Assembly: GCA_019116915.1 (NCBI GenBank)
Contig: DXAS01000179.1
Coordinates: 1-19,213, forward strand
Length of the DNA stretch: 19,213 bases
Direction of reading: 5' to 3'
Origin: Flavonifractor avicola
GTDB lineage: Bacteria; Bacillota; Clostridia; Oscillospirales; Oscillospiraceae
In this document: piece after piece, positions 13,311 through 19,213 of the stretch
Numbering within the stretch: position 1 is the stretch's first letter
Layout: each line of letters starts with the position of its first letter
Notes under the pieces: generated by a model
Told to the model about the DNA's origin: nothing
What the model saw: the letters and a program-made list of their open reading frames with translations, nothing else
Databases searched by the model: none
Program-made: the position numbers and the translations under genes

Positions 13311-13341
13311 AGTAACACTTGCAAAATAAAGGGGTTTTATT

Positions 13342-14472
13342 GTGTTTGAAGTGATCAAAACCGAGGGCAAGGCCCGCCGGGGCGTCTTTACCTGCGCCCA
13401 CGGCACGGTACAGACGCCGGTTTTTATGAATGTAGGTACCCAGGGCGCCATCAAGGGGGCTCTGTCTGCCTTTGACCTGAAGGACATCGGCTGCCAGGTG
13501 GAGCTGTCCAACACCTATCACCTCCACCTGCGTCCCGGCGACCAGGTGGTGCGCCAGATGGGAGGCCTCCACAAGTTCATGCGGTGGGACGGGCCCATCC
13601 TCACCGACTCCGGCGGGTTCCAGGTATTCTCTCTGTCCGGCCTGCGGAAGATCAAGGAGGAGGGGGTCACCTTTGCCTCCCACATCGACGGCCGCCGCAT
13701 TTTCATGGGCCCTGAGGAGTCCATGCAGATCCAGTCCAACCTGGGCAGCGACATTGCCATGGCCTTCGACGAGTGCGTGGAGAATCCGGCCACCTACGAG
13801 TACGCCAAGGCCTCCTGTGAGCGCACCCTGCGCTGGCTCCAGCGGTGCAAGGTAGAACATGACCGGCTCAATGCGCTGCCCGACACGGTGAATCCCCTTC
13901 AGATGCTCTTCGGCATCAACCAGGGCGCCACCTTCCCCGATCTGCGGGTGTGGCACATGAAGGAGACCGCCAAGATCGACTGCGAGGGTTATGCCATCGG
14001 CGGCCTGGCGGTGGGGGAGCCCACCCAGGTGATGTACGACATCATCGACGCGGTGGAGCCCCATATGCCGGCGGACAAGCCCCGATATCTCATGGGCGTG
14101 GGCACCCCCTCCAACATCATTGAGGGTGTGGCCCGGGGCGTGGACTTCTTCGACTGCGTCATGCCCGCCCGCAACGCCCGCCACGCCAAACTGTTCACCT
14201 GGTCGGGAGCCATGAACATCCGCAACGAGAAGTACAAGACCGATGAGCGGCCCATCGATCCCGACTGCGACTGTCCGGTGTGCCGGAATTTCTCCCGGGC
14301 CTATCTGCGCCACCTCTTCGTGGCGGACGAGATGCTGGCCATGCGCCTGGCCGTTATGCATAACCTGTATTTCTATAATAAACTGGCTCAGCGCATCCGG
14401 GATGCTCTGGATGCCGGTCAATTCACGGCCTTCCGGGCGGAATATTCCGAGAAGTTGGCCGGACGAATCTAA
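13342..14472 (+). CDS. tgt: tRNA-guanine(34) transglycosylase
   Basis: Exchanges guanine 34 of Asp, Asn, His and Tyr tRNAs for preQ1, the tRNA-linked step before QueA in queuosine synthesis. The 376-residue TIM-barrel protein has SNTYHL, D89 in TDSGGFQVFSL, D271 in FDCVMPARNARH as the nucleophile, and a zinc site C309-x-C311-x2-C314 with H340. Start GTG 13342 has AGGGG 7 nt upstream and gives the family-typical N-terminus. It has its own promoter instead of being joined to queA, which lies about 5.3 kb upstream. yajC follows, as in many bacteria, but behind a separate promoter. Confidence 0.96.
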   Translation: MFEVIKTEGKARRGVFTCAHGTVQTPVFMNVGTQGAIKGALSAFDLKDIGCQVELSNTYHLHLRPGDQVVRQMGGLHKFMRWDGPILTDSGGFQVFSLSGLRKIKEEGVTFASHIDGRRIFMGPEESMQIQSNLGSDIAMAFDECVENPATYEYAKASCERTLRWLQRCKVEHDRLNALPDTVNPLQMLFGINQGATFPDLRVWHMKETAKIDCEGYAIGGLAVGEPTQVMYDIIDAVEPHMPADKPRYLMGVGTPSNIIEGVARGVDFFDCVMPARNARHAKLFTWSGAMNIRNEKYKTDERPIDPDCDCPVCRNFSRAYLRHLFVADEMLAMRLAVMHNLYFYNKLAQRIRDALDAGQFTAFRAEYSEKLAGRI

Positions 14473-14501
14473 AACAAATTGTGAATCATGGCGAAAAACA
14501 C

Positions 14502-14530
14502 TTGTCAAAACTTGCAAATCGTTTTATAAT
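14502..14530 (+). promoter_or_regulatory. Sigma-A-type promoter of yajC
   Basis: TTGTCA (14502-14507), 17-bp spacer, perfect TATAAT (14525-14530). About 50 bp before the yajC start. Confidence 0.88.
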
Positions 14531-14579
14531 GTTCCACTGATGACGCATGGCGTCAAAGTTGAAATCGGAGGGGATTGTA

Positions 14580-14951
14580 TTGACAGCACAGATCACCAAC
14601 GCGATGTTGTCCAGCACCGGCACTGATGCTGGTGGGGCAGGTAGTATGTTGAGCATGATTATCCCGCTGGTACTGCTCATCGCGGTGTTTTATTTCCTGC
14701 TGATCCGTCCTGAGAACAAGAAGAAGAAGGCTGCTGCCAAGATGCGTTCCGAGCTGTCCGTGGGTGACCAGATCACCACCATCGGCGGCATCGTAGGTAC
14801 CATCTGCGCGGTGAAGGAGAACACCATCGTGATCGAGACCAGCTCTGATCGCGTGCGCATGGAGTTCACCAAGTGGGCTGTGTCCACCCGCGGCACTCAG
14901 ACTACTGAGGAAGGCCCCGGCGAGACCAAGGACGCCAAGGACAAGAAGTAA
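14580..14951 (+). CDS. yajC: Preprotein translocase accessory subunit YajC
   Basis: Single-pass membrane protein associated with SecDF and the Sec translocon. I start it at TTG 14580 because GGAGGGG (14567-14573) lies 6 nt upstream; an ATG at 14547 in the same frame precedes that site and has none of its own. The 123-residue product has a short outer segment, one membrane helix (about 24-43, SMIIPLVLLIAVFYFLLIRP), a basic KKKK stretch and the conserved GDQITTIGGIVGTI block, then a charged tail. The classic tgt-yajC order is kept, but no secD or secF follows: the next genes are a four-helix membrane protein and the SCIFF pair. Confidence 0.93.
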   Translation: MTAQITNAMLSSTGTDAGGAGSMLSMIIPLVLLIAVFYFLLIRPENKKKKAAAKMRSELSVGDQITTIGGIVGTICAVKENTIVIETSSDRVRMEFTKWAVSTRGTQTTEEGPGETKDAKDKK

Positions 14952-14957
14952 TAAGAA

Positions 14958-15011
14958 ACGCCCTCCCGGCATAGGTTTCATCAGGAACCTGTGGTAAGGG
15001 AGGGTGTTTTT
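14958..15011 (+). terminator. yajC terminator-like hairpin that contains the next gene's ribosome site
   Basis: ACGCCCTCCC (14958-14967) pairs with GGGAGGGTGT (14998-15007) over 10 bp including one G-U, and is followed by TTTTT. The 30-nt loop contains a smaller AGGTT/AACCT hairpin. The 3' arm is also the Shine-Dalgarno sequence of the gene that starts at 15012, so the fold would both end transcription and hide that site. Confidence 0.7.
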
Positions 15012-15437
15012 ATGGGTAAAAAGGAGGAGGACCAGGGCGCCAAGCTGCTGCGCTGCGCGCTGGGTATCCTGCTGGGCGGGCTGCTGGCCCTGGGCGTGTG
15101 TATGCTGTTCCTGCTGGGAGCGTCGGCTGCCATCTCCGGCGGTCTGCTGGACATGGACCTGACGTATCAGATCACCATCGTGGGGTGTGTGCTGGGCGGT
15201 TTCTGCGGCGCCCTGCTGGCGGTGAGCCGCTGCGGCGGGGGATTGGCCGCCGGACTGCTCACCGGAGGGGTGCTCTTTCTGCTGGTGCTCACCCTGGGAG
15301 CCCTGTGCTTCCGGGATGTATCTCTGGAGTCGGGGGGCATCGGCCTGCTGTGCGGGTCCCTGTGCGGCGGGGCCGCTGCTGGTCTGCTGGGGAGCGGCAA
15401 TCGAGGGAGCAAGCGGAAAAAACGCAGAAAGCGTTGA
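15012..15437 (+). CDS. Small membrane protein, TIGR04086-like, next to the SCIFF locus
   Basis: Product of 141 residues with no recognised catalytic motif. It has four probable membrane helices (about 14-44, 52-72, 76-100 and 108-128), glycine-rich and with several cysteines, and a strongly basic tail KRKKRRKR on the presumed inside. Start ATG 15012 has AGGGAGG 8 nt upstream. From recall, a TIGR04086-family protein of this size and topology is often found between yajC and the SCIFF peptide gene in Clostridia, which fits this position. A role in handling the peptide is possible but not shown; it has no ATPase or protease signature. Confidence 0.75.
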   Translation: MGKKEEDQGAKLLRCALGILLGGLLALGVCMLFLLGASAAISGGLLDMDLTYQITIVGCVLGGFCGALLAVSRCGGGLAAGLLTGGVLFLLVLTLGALCFRDVSLESGGIGLLCGSLCGGAAAGLLGSGNRGSKRKKRRKR

Positions 15438-15462
15438 AATTGGAAAGACCCTATGGTATAAT
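15434..15462 (+). promoter_or_regulatory. Sigma-A-type promoter of scfA
   Basis: TTGAAA (15434-15439), 17-bp spacer, perfect TATAAT (15457-15462). The -35 box overlaps the stop codon of the upstream membrane protein gene. Confidence 0.88.
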
Positions 15463-15495
15463 GATCTAAAGTCTCTATTTGGGAGGGAAATCAGA

Positions 15496-15636
15496 ATGAA
15501 GCATATCAAGACGCTCAACGGCGCTACTCTGAAGAAGAGCGCCGCCCACGGCGGCTGCGGCGAGTGCCAGACCTCCTGCCAGTCCGCCTGTAAGACCTCT
15601 TGCACCGTGGCCAACCAGAAGTGCGAGAACCGGTAA
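15496..15636 (+). CDS. scfA: SCIFF ranthipeptide precursor (six cysteines in forty-five residues)
   Basis: Ribosomally made peptide precursor of 46 residues. The leader MKHIKTLNGATLKKSA is followed by a core with six cysteines at 21, 24, 28, 32, 36 and 43, the hallmark of the SCIFF family found across Clostridia. By family knowledge (thermocellin-type studies), the maturase links cysteine sulfur to side-chain carbons, making thioether (ranthipeptide) bonds; the threonines near the cysteines (for example T26, T34, T37) are plausible acceptors. Start ATG 15496 has GGGAGGG about 8 nt upstream. It has its own strong promoter and is followed by a hairpin, then the maturase gene. Biological role of SCIFF is not settled. 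Confidence 0.95.
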   Translation: MKHIKTLNGATLKKSAAHGGCGECQTSCQSACKTSCTVANQKCENR

Positions 15637-15643
15637 CAAACAA

Positions 15644-15686
15644 CAGGGCAAGGGTGGGCGTGTAGGCCCACCCTTTTCCATGCCCT
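15644..15686 (+). terminator. Partial terminator between scfA and scfB
   Basis: AAGGGTGGGC (15650-15659) and GCCCACCCTT (15666-15675) form a 10-bp stem with a 6-nt loop and a short TTTT tail (15674-15677). Outer bases GGGCA and TGCCC can extend it. No new promoter is seen before scfB, so some polymerase must read through, giving more peptide mRNA than maturase mRNA. Confidence 0.75.
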
Positions 15687-15705
15687 GAGGAAGGAACAAA
15701 AATTT

Positions 15706-17085
15706 ATGGTACATACCTTTCAGTGTCTCGGCGTACGCATCGCCGTTGACGTGAACAGCGGCGCCGTCCATGTGCTGGACGAGCTGACCCACGACCTGCT
15801 CACCGCTCTGGCGGAGCGGGAGGAGAACGGGGAGAGCCTGGATGGGGCCCTGCCCGAGGCTTTGGCCGCTGCCCTGCCTCAGTATGATCCCGCCGCCCTG
15901 GCCGAGGCCTGGGAGGAGCTGCGGGAGCTGAAAAAGGAGGGCCTGCTCTTCGAGGCCGACGACTACATCGATCGGGACAAGGCCGCCTCCATGCAGCAGC
16001 AGGCCCTGGTGAAGGCCCTGTGCCTCCACGTCTCCCACGACTGCAACCTGCGGTGCAAGTACTGCTTCGCCTCCACCGGCGACTTCGGTACCGGCAAGCG
16101 CATGACCATGGACATCGAAACCGCCAAAAAGGCCATCGATTTCGTCATTGCCAAGTCGGGCAACCGCCGCAACATTGAGGTGGACTTCTTCGGCGGCGAG
16201 CCCCTCATGGCCATGGATACTGTCAAGGCCACCGTGGAATATGCCCGCTCCATCGAGCAGGAGCATGGCAAGTGCTTCCGCTTTACCATTACAACCAATG
16301 GCGTACTGCTGAACGACGAGAACATCGAGTACATCAACCGGGAGATGTCCAACGCGGTGCTGTCCCTGGACGGCCGCAAGGAGGTCAACGACGATCTGCG
16401 GCCCACCATCAACGGCAAGGGCTCCTATGATGTCATCGTGCCCAAGTTCAAGAAGCTCATCGCCGGACGGGGCACCAAGGACTACTATCTGCGGGGCACC
16501 TTCACCCGGTTCCACAAGGACTTCGCCGAGGACGTGAAGGAGCTGGCCGCCATCGGCAAGAACGTGTCCGTGGAGCCGGTGGTAGGGAAGGAGACCGACC
16601 CCTACGCCATTCAGGAGTCCGATCTGCCTGAGCTGAAGGCGGAGTATGAGAAGCTGGCTGAGTATCTGAAGGACCACCGGGAGACCAACTTCTTCCACTT
16701 CAACGTGGACCTTCAGCAGGGCCCCTGCGTCATCAAGCGGCTGCGGGGCTGCGGCGCCGGCTGCGAGTATGTGGCCATCACCCCTGACGGCGACATCTAC
16801 CCCTGTCATCAGTTCGTGGGCAACGAGGACTACAAGCTGGGCAGCGTGAAGGACGGCACTTTCGACAACAGCCTGTCCAGCCGGTTTGCCGGTCTTAACG
16901 TCTACACCCGGGAGGAGTGCGCCCACTGCTGGGCCCGGTTCTATTGCTCCGGCGGCTGCTCTGCCTCCAACCTGCTTGTCGGCGGCGACATAAAGCATCC
17001 CCACAAGGTGGGCTGTGAGCTGGAGCGCAAGCGTCTGGAGTGCGCCATCGCCCTCAAGGCCATCGATGCCGGTATGGCCGATTAA
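15706..17085 (+). CDS. scfB: SCIFF maturase, radical SAM/SPASM thioether-forming enzyme
   Basis: Predicted to install thioether crosslinks in the SCIFF peptide. The 459-residue protein has an N-terminal peptide-binding region (1-85, PqqD/RRE-like, ending KEGLLFEADDY); the radical SAM domain with CNLRCKYC (C113, C117, C120 bind the catalytic 4Fe-4S cluster) and GGEP (163-166) for SAM; and a C-terminal SPASM region with cysteines 341, 349, 353, 367, 405, 408, 414, 418 and 437 for auxiliary clusters. Length and cysteine layout match SCIFF maturases such as CteB. Start ATG 15706 has AGGAAGG upstream. It follows scfA after 69 bp containing the partial terminator. No protease or ABC exporter lies beside it. 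Confidence 0.95.
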   Translation: MVHTFQCLGVRIAVDVNSGAVHVLDELTHDLLTALAEREENGESLDGALPEALAAALPQYDPAALAEAWEELRELKKEGLLFEADDYIDRDKAASMQQQALVKALCLHVSHDCNLRCKYCFASTGDFGTGKRMTMDIETAKKAIDFVIAKSGNRRNIEVDFFGGEPLMAMDTVKATVEYARSIEQEHGKCFRFTITTNGVLLNDENIEYINREMSNAVLSLDGRKEVNDDLRPTINGKGSYDVIVPKFKKLIAGRGTKDYYLRGTFTRFHKDFAEDVKELAAIGKNVSVEPVVGKETDPYAIQESDLPELKAEYEKLAEYLKDHRETNFFHFNVDLQQGPCVIKRLRGCGAGCEYVAITPDGDIYPCHQFVGNEDYKLGSVKDGTFDNSLSSRFAGLNVYTREECAHCWARFYCSGGCSASNLLVGGDIKHPHKVGCELERKRLECAIALKAIDAGMAD

Positions 17086-17135
17086 GGGGTATACAAAACG
17101 TAATTATACTATCTGTAATCGATGTAATCAGCGCA

Positions 17136-17189
17136 AAAAGCCCTGCTGTTCAAGGCGGAAACTCTTGAGTGGCAGGGCTTTTCTCTGTT
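17136..17189 (+). terminator. Terminator of the scfA-scfB transcript
   Basis: AAAAGCCCTGC (17136-17146) and GCAGGGCTTTT (17172-17182) make an 11-bp stem; inside it TCAAG/CTTGA (17150-17168) makes a second stem. The T run continues as TTTTCTCTGTTT. Confidence 0.88.
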
Positions 17190-17438
17190 TTACCGGGATG
17201 AGTGCCAATCGAGAGCAACCCCTGGCCGATAGACCGTTCCGCACAGGGGAGGGGCTGACAAAACGAGGCGACAAGGGATTTTACTTGTCGTAAAAAAAGC
17301 TCATTTTCCTAGAAAAATCAGGGGGAGAAGGGGCCGTTGTCGGGCTCTGCCGTGCTGACTGGTACGTCGGTAGACATAATAAACTTTACATAAGTATTCG
17401 GCATAATCGACAAAAATGACTTTTTTTCTTGCCGCACC
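17190..17438. other. Intergenic stretch with no recognised gene
   Basis: About 250 bp between the scfB terminator and the spoIIM promoter. It holds a small hairpin CGACAAG/CTTGTCG (17269-17290) followed by seven A, which is not a terminator on the plus strand, and an AT-rich part near 17375-17430. I see no convincing reading frame with a ribosome site and no RNA family I can name. Confidence 0.5.
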
Positions 17439-17467
17439 TTGCACGATGCTCCGTGTTAAGCTATGAT
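17439..17467 (+). promoter_or_regulatory. Sigma-A-type promoter of spoIIM-xerD
   Basis: TTGCAC (17439-17444), 17-bp spacer, TATGAT (17462-17467), followed by a leader of roughly 65 nt. It resembles a housekeeping promoter rather than a sigma-E one. Confidence 0.72.
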
Positions 17468-17539
17468 TATACCAAGAAATAAACAGGCAGGTCTGATTTA
17501 CCAGTCTGGCGCATAGGCTTCTGTTGGGAGGTGAAGCCT

Positions 17540-18172
17540 TTGCGCAGGACCATTGTGGCCGCCTGGAATGTGCCCAGGGACGGGATCGTCCCGGCACTGA
17601 TCATCCTGTCGGCCTGCTTTTTGGCCGGTGGGCTGACAGGCTGTCTGTTGGCCGCCCAGGTGGGCGGCGCTGGTGAAGCCAGCCTGAATCAGTATCTGGA
17701 GGCCTTTCTGCTGGCCGCACAGGAGGGTGCCGTAGATGTTCCCGCGCTGTGGGCTCAGATTTGGGACACGCTGCGCTGGCCCCTCTTCGCCCTGCTACTG
17801 GGATTCACTGCGCTGGGTGTGCTGGGCCTGCCGGTGCTCTTCGCCCTGCGGGGATTTTTGCTGGCCTTTTCCATCGCCTCCTTTGTGCGGGCCTTCGGCG
17901 GCGCCGGCTGGCTGCTGGCCAGCCTGGTGTTTGGCGTCGGCGGGGTGCTGTCTCTGCCTGCTCTCTTCGTGCTGGGGGTACAGAGTATCCTGTCCGCCCG
18001 CGCCCTGGCCGCCCGGGTCCGGGGAGAGGGAAAGGGCAGGGTTCTGTGGGGCCGGGACTGTCTGGTCCGATGTGCGCTGTGTCTCGGCGCTGTTTGTGTG
18101 TGTATTCTGCTGGAGCGGACTGTGGTGCCCGCTCTGCTTTCCGGCGCGGCAGGCGCTCTTTTGAACCGATAG
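17540..18172 (+). CDS. spoIIM: Stage II sporulation protein M-like membrane protein
   Basis: SpoIIM anchors the SpoIID-SpoIIP peptidoglycan-degrading complex during engulfment. The 210-residue product has about five membrane helices (IVPALIILSACFLAGGLTG; LFALLLGFTALGVLGLPVLF; GFLLAFSIASFV; a long GAGWLLASLVFGVGGVLSLPALFVLG; and CALCLGAVCVCILLE), with an outer segment after the first. I start it at TTG 17540, with GGGAGG (17526-17531) 8 nt upstream; the GTG at 17531 lies inside that ribosome site. Assignment rests on topology, length and position just before a xerD-type recombinase gene, an arrangement also known near spoIIM in other endospore formers. Sequence motifs are weak, so an unrelated membrane protein remains possible. 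Confidence 0.75.
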   Translation: MRRTIVAAWNVPRDGIVPALIILSACFLAGGLTGCLLAAQVGGAGEASLNQYLEAFLLAAQEGAVDVPALWAQIWDTLRWPLFALLLGFTALGVLGLPVLFALRGFLLAFSIASFVRAFGGAGWLLASLVFGVGGVLSLPALFVLGVQSILSARALAARVRGEGKGRVLWGRDCLVRCALCLGAVCVCILLERTVVPALLSGAAGALLNR

Positions 18173-18197
18173 AGAGAAACAGGAAGGTGTTGGATGG

Positions 18198-19076
18198 ATG
18201 GAATATCTCAGTGGATACGAACGATTTCTGACCGAAGAAAAAAAGGCGTCCCCCAATACGCTGAGTTCCTATCTGCGTGATGTGCGCCAATACCTGGACT
18301 GGCTGGGGGAGGAGGGGATCTCTCCCACCCAGGCCCTCCACGCCGATGTGGAGGCCTATACCCGCAGCATGACTGCACGGGGCAAGTCTGCTGCCACCGT
18401 GACCCGGAGCCAGGCCTCCCTCAAGTCCTTCTATTCCTGGATGATGGAGATCGGCCAGATCGGCGAAAACCCCGCCCGGGGTCTGTCCCAGACCAAGGTA
18501 GAGCGCAAGCTGCCCCACATCCTTACCTCCCGGGAAGTAGAGCTCTTTCTGGAGCAGCCGGACCCATCCGACGCCAAGGGCTGCCGGGACAAGGCCATGC
18601 TGGAGCTGCTCTACGCCACCGGCATCCGGGTCAGCGAGCTCATCGGCCTGAATCTGGACAACATCAACCTGTCTGCCGGGTTCATCCGGTGCGCCAACCG
18701 GGGGAAAGAGCGGATCATCCCCCTGTACCAGGCGGCGGTGCGGGCCCTGCAGAACTATCTGGACCGGGTCCGGCCCCAGATGGTGGAGCACCCCGACGAG
18801 AAGGCCCTCTTCGTCAACATGAGCGGGGAGCGGATGAGCCGCCAGGGGTTCTGGAAGATCATCAAGCACTATCAGGAGAAGGCGGGCATTCAGAAGGACA
18901 TCACCCCCCATACCCTCCGCCACTCCTTTGCCGCCCATCTGCTGGAAAACGGCGCCGACCTCCACTCCATTCAGGAGATGCTGGGCCACGCCGATATCTC
19001 CTCCACCCAGATCTACACCCAGGTGGTGAGCCAGAAGCTGAAGGACGTGTACAACAAAGCCCATCCAAGAGCGTAA
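18198..19076 (+). CDS. xerD: Tyrosine recombinase of the XerC/XerD family
   Basis: Site-specific recombinase that resolves chromosome dimers at dif sites. The 292-residue protein is of Xer length. The N-terminal SAM-like DNA-binding domain (1-100) has SPNTLSSYLRDVRQYLDWL. The catalytic domain has R144 (ATGIRVSELIGL), K170 (NRGKERIIPL), H238 and R241 (HTLRHSFAAHLLE), H264 (LGHADISSTQIYT) and the nucleophile Y273, so it should be active. ATG 18198 is preceded by AGGAAGG, 25 bp after the spoIIM stop; ATG 18194 is in another frame. No integron, phage or attachment site lies next to it and it is followed by a terminator, which favours the housekeeping Xer protein over a mobile-element integrase. 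Confidence 0.92.
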   Translation: MEYLSGYERFLTEEKKASPNTLSSYLRDVRQYLDWLGEEGISPTQALHADVEAYTRSMTARGKSAATVTRSQASLKSFYSWMMEIGQIGENPARGLSQTKVERKLPHILTSREVELFLEQPDPSDAKGCRDKAMLELLYATGIRVSELIGLNLDNINLSAGFIRCANRGKERIIPLYQAAVRALQNYLDRVRPQMVEHPDEKALFVNMSGERMSRQGFWKIIKHYQEKAGIQKDITPHTLRHSFAAHLLENGADLHSIQEMLGHADISSTQIYTQVVSQKLKDVYNKAHPRA

Positions 19077-19131
19077 ACAGCCAGGGCCTGTTGCAAAATG
19101 TGCAGCTCGTACAAAGACCCGTCATTCCGAG

Positions 19132-19162
19132 AAAAACGGCCGCCCACCGGGCGGCCGTTTTT
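19132..19162. terminator. Strong bidirectional terminator after xerD
   Basis: AAAAACGGCCGCCC (19132-19145) and GGGCGGCCGTTTTT (19149-19162) form a 14-bp stem with a 3-nt loop, with A and T tracts as part of the stem ends. The last 51 bp of the window show nothing further. Confidence 0.92.
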
Positions 19163-19213
19163 CGTGGGAATCCGTCCCTTTTGCCGGGGAAACGGATTGC
19201 CACGCCAGTGTGC

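Noticed and set aside
11688..13514. 608-codon minus-strand frame opposite the CcdA fusion and tgt start
   Set aside because: No domain, shadow composition, and it crosses a terminator and the tgt promoter.
13285..14517. 410-codon minus-strand frame opposite tgt
   Set aside because: tgt carries all catalytic and zinc residues; the antisense product has no motif.
17269..17290. Hairpin considered as a terminator
   Set aside because: Followed by an A run, not T, on the plus strand; no minus-strand gene ends here.
17301..17597. 98-codon minus-strand frame in the gap before spoIIM
   Set aside because: No ribosome site, basic low-complexity start, and it runs through the spoIIM promoter and start; no family recognised.
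18198..19076. Tyrosine recombinase considered as a mobile-element integrase
   Set aside because: Size, motifs and position after spoIIM fit housekeeping Xer; no attachment repeats, excisionase or phage genes are present.

Overview
The window looks like chromosomal DNA from a GC-rich, spore-forming, anaerobic member of the Clostridia, most likely an Oscillospiraceae gut bacterium of the Flavonifractor/Lawsonibacter kind. This is an inference from gene content: SpoIIM and a SpoIID-family protein, a SCIFF ranthipeptide with its radical SAM maturase, a lysine riboswitch, an Rrf2 regulator, many GGAGG ribosome sites, and frequent GTG/TTG starts. No rRNA, tRNA, CRISPR array or transposase was seen.

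Layout. 1-698: 3' part of tyrS. 756-2071: a promoter, an AI-2E-family permease and a terminator. 2076-5235 (minus strand): a lysine-biosynthesis operon asd-dapA-dapB, read from a strong promoter through a lysine riboswitch and an intrinsic terminator. 5262-7984 (plus): a secreted SpoIID/LytB-domain protein overlapping queA, which appears to start at an AUA codon. 8026-10008 (minus): a cysteine-rich collagen-like protein and a family 2 glycosyltransferase. 10119-13265 (plus): a redox operon of thioredoxin (CGYC), thioredoxin reductase, Rrf2 regulator and a CcdA-TlpA fusion, with a palindromic operator over its promoter. 13282-14472: tgt. 14502-14951: yajC. 15012-15437: a four-helix membrane protein. 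15434-17085: scfA (SCIFF peptide) and scfB (maturase). 17439-19162: spoIIM and a xerD-type recombinase with a closing terminator.

How the genes fit together. The asd-dapA-dapB operon makes tetrahydrodipicolinate, the precursor of diaminopimelate, lysine and spore dipicolinate, and lysine should shut it off through the riboswitch. QueA and Tgt both act in queuosine tRNA modification but here lie about 5.3 kb apart, with the glycosyltransferase/collagen pair and the redox operon between them. The redox operon encodes a full NADPH to TrxB to Trx to CcdA to surface TlpA electron path, probably autoregulated by its Rrf2 protein. The divergent neighbour is a surface or spore-layer protein with seven clustered cysteines, so a functional link is possible but unproven. 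The SCIFF peptide and maturase form a complete ranthipeptide pair with no dedicated protease or ABC exporter in view.
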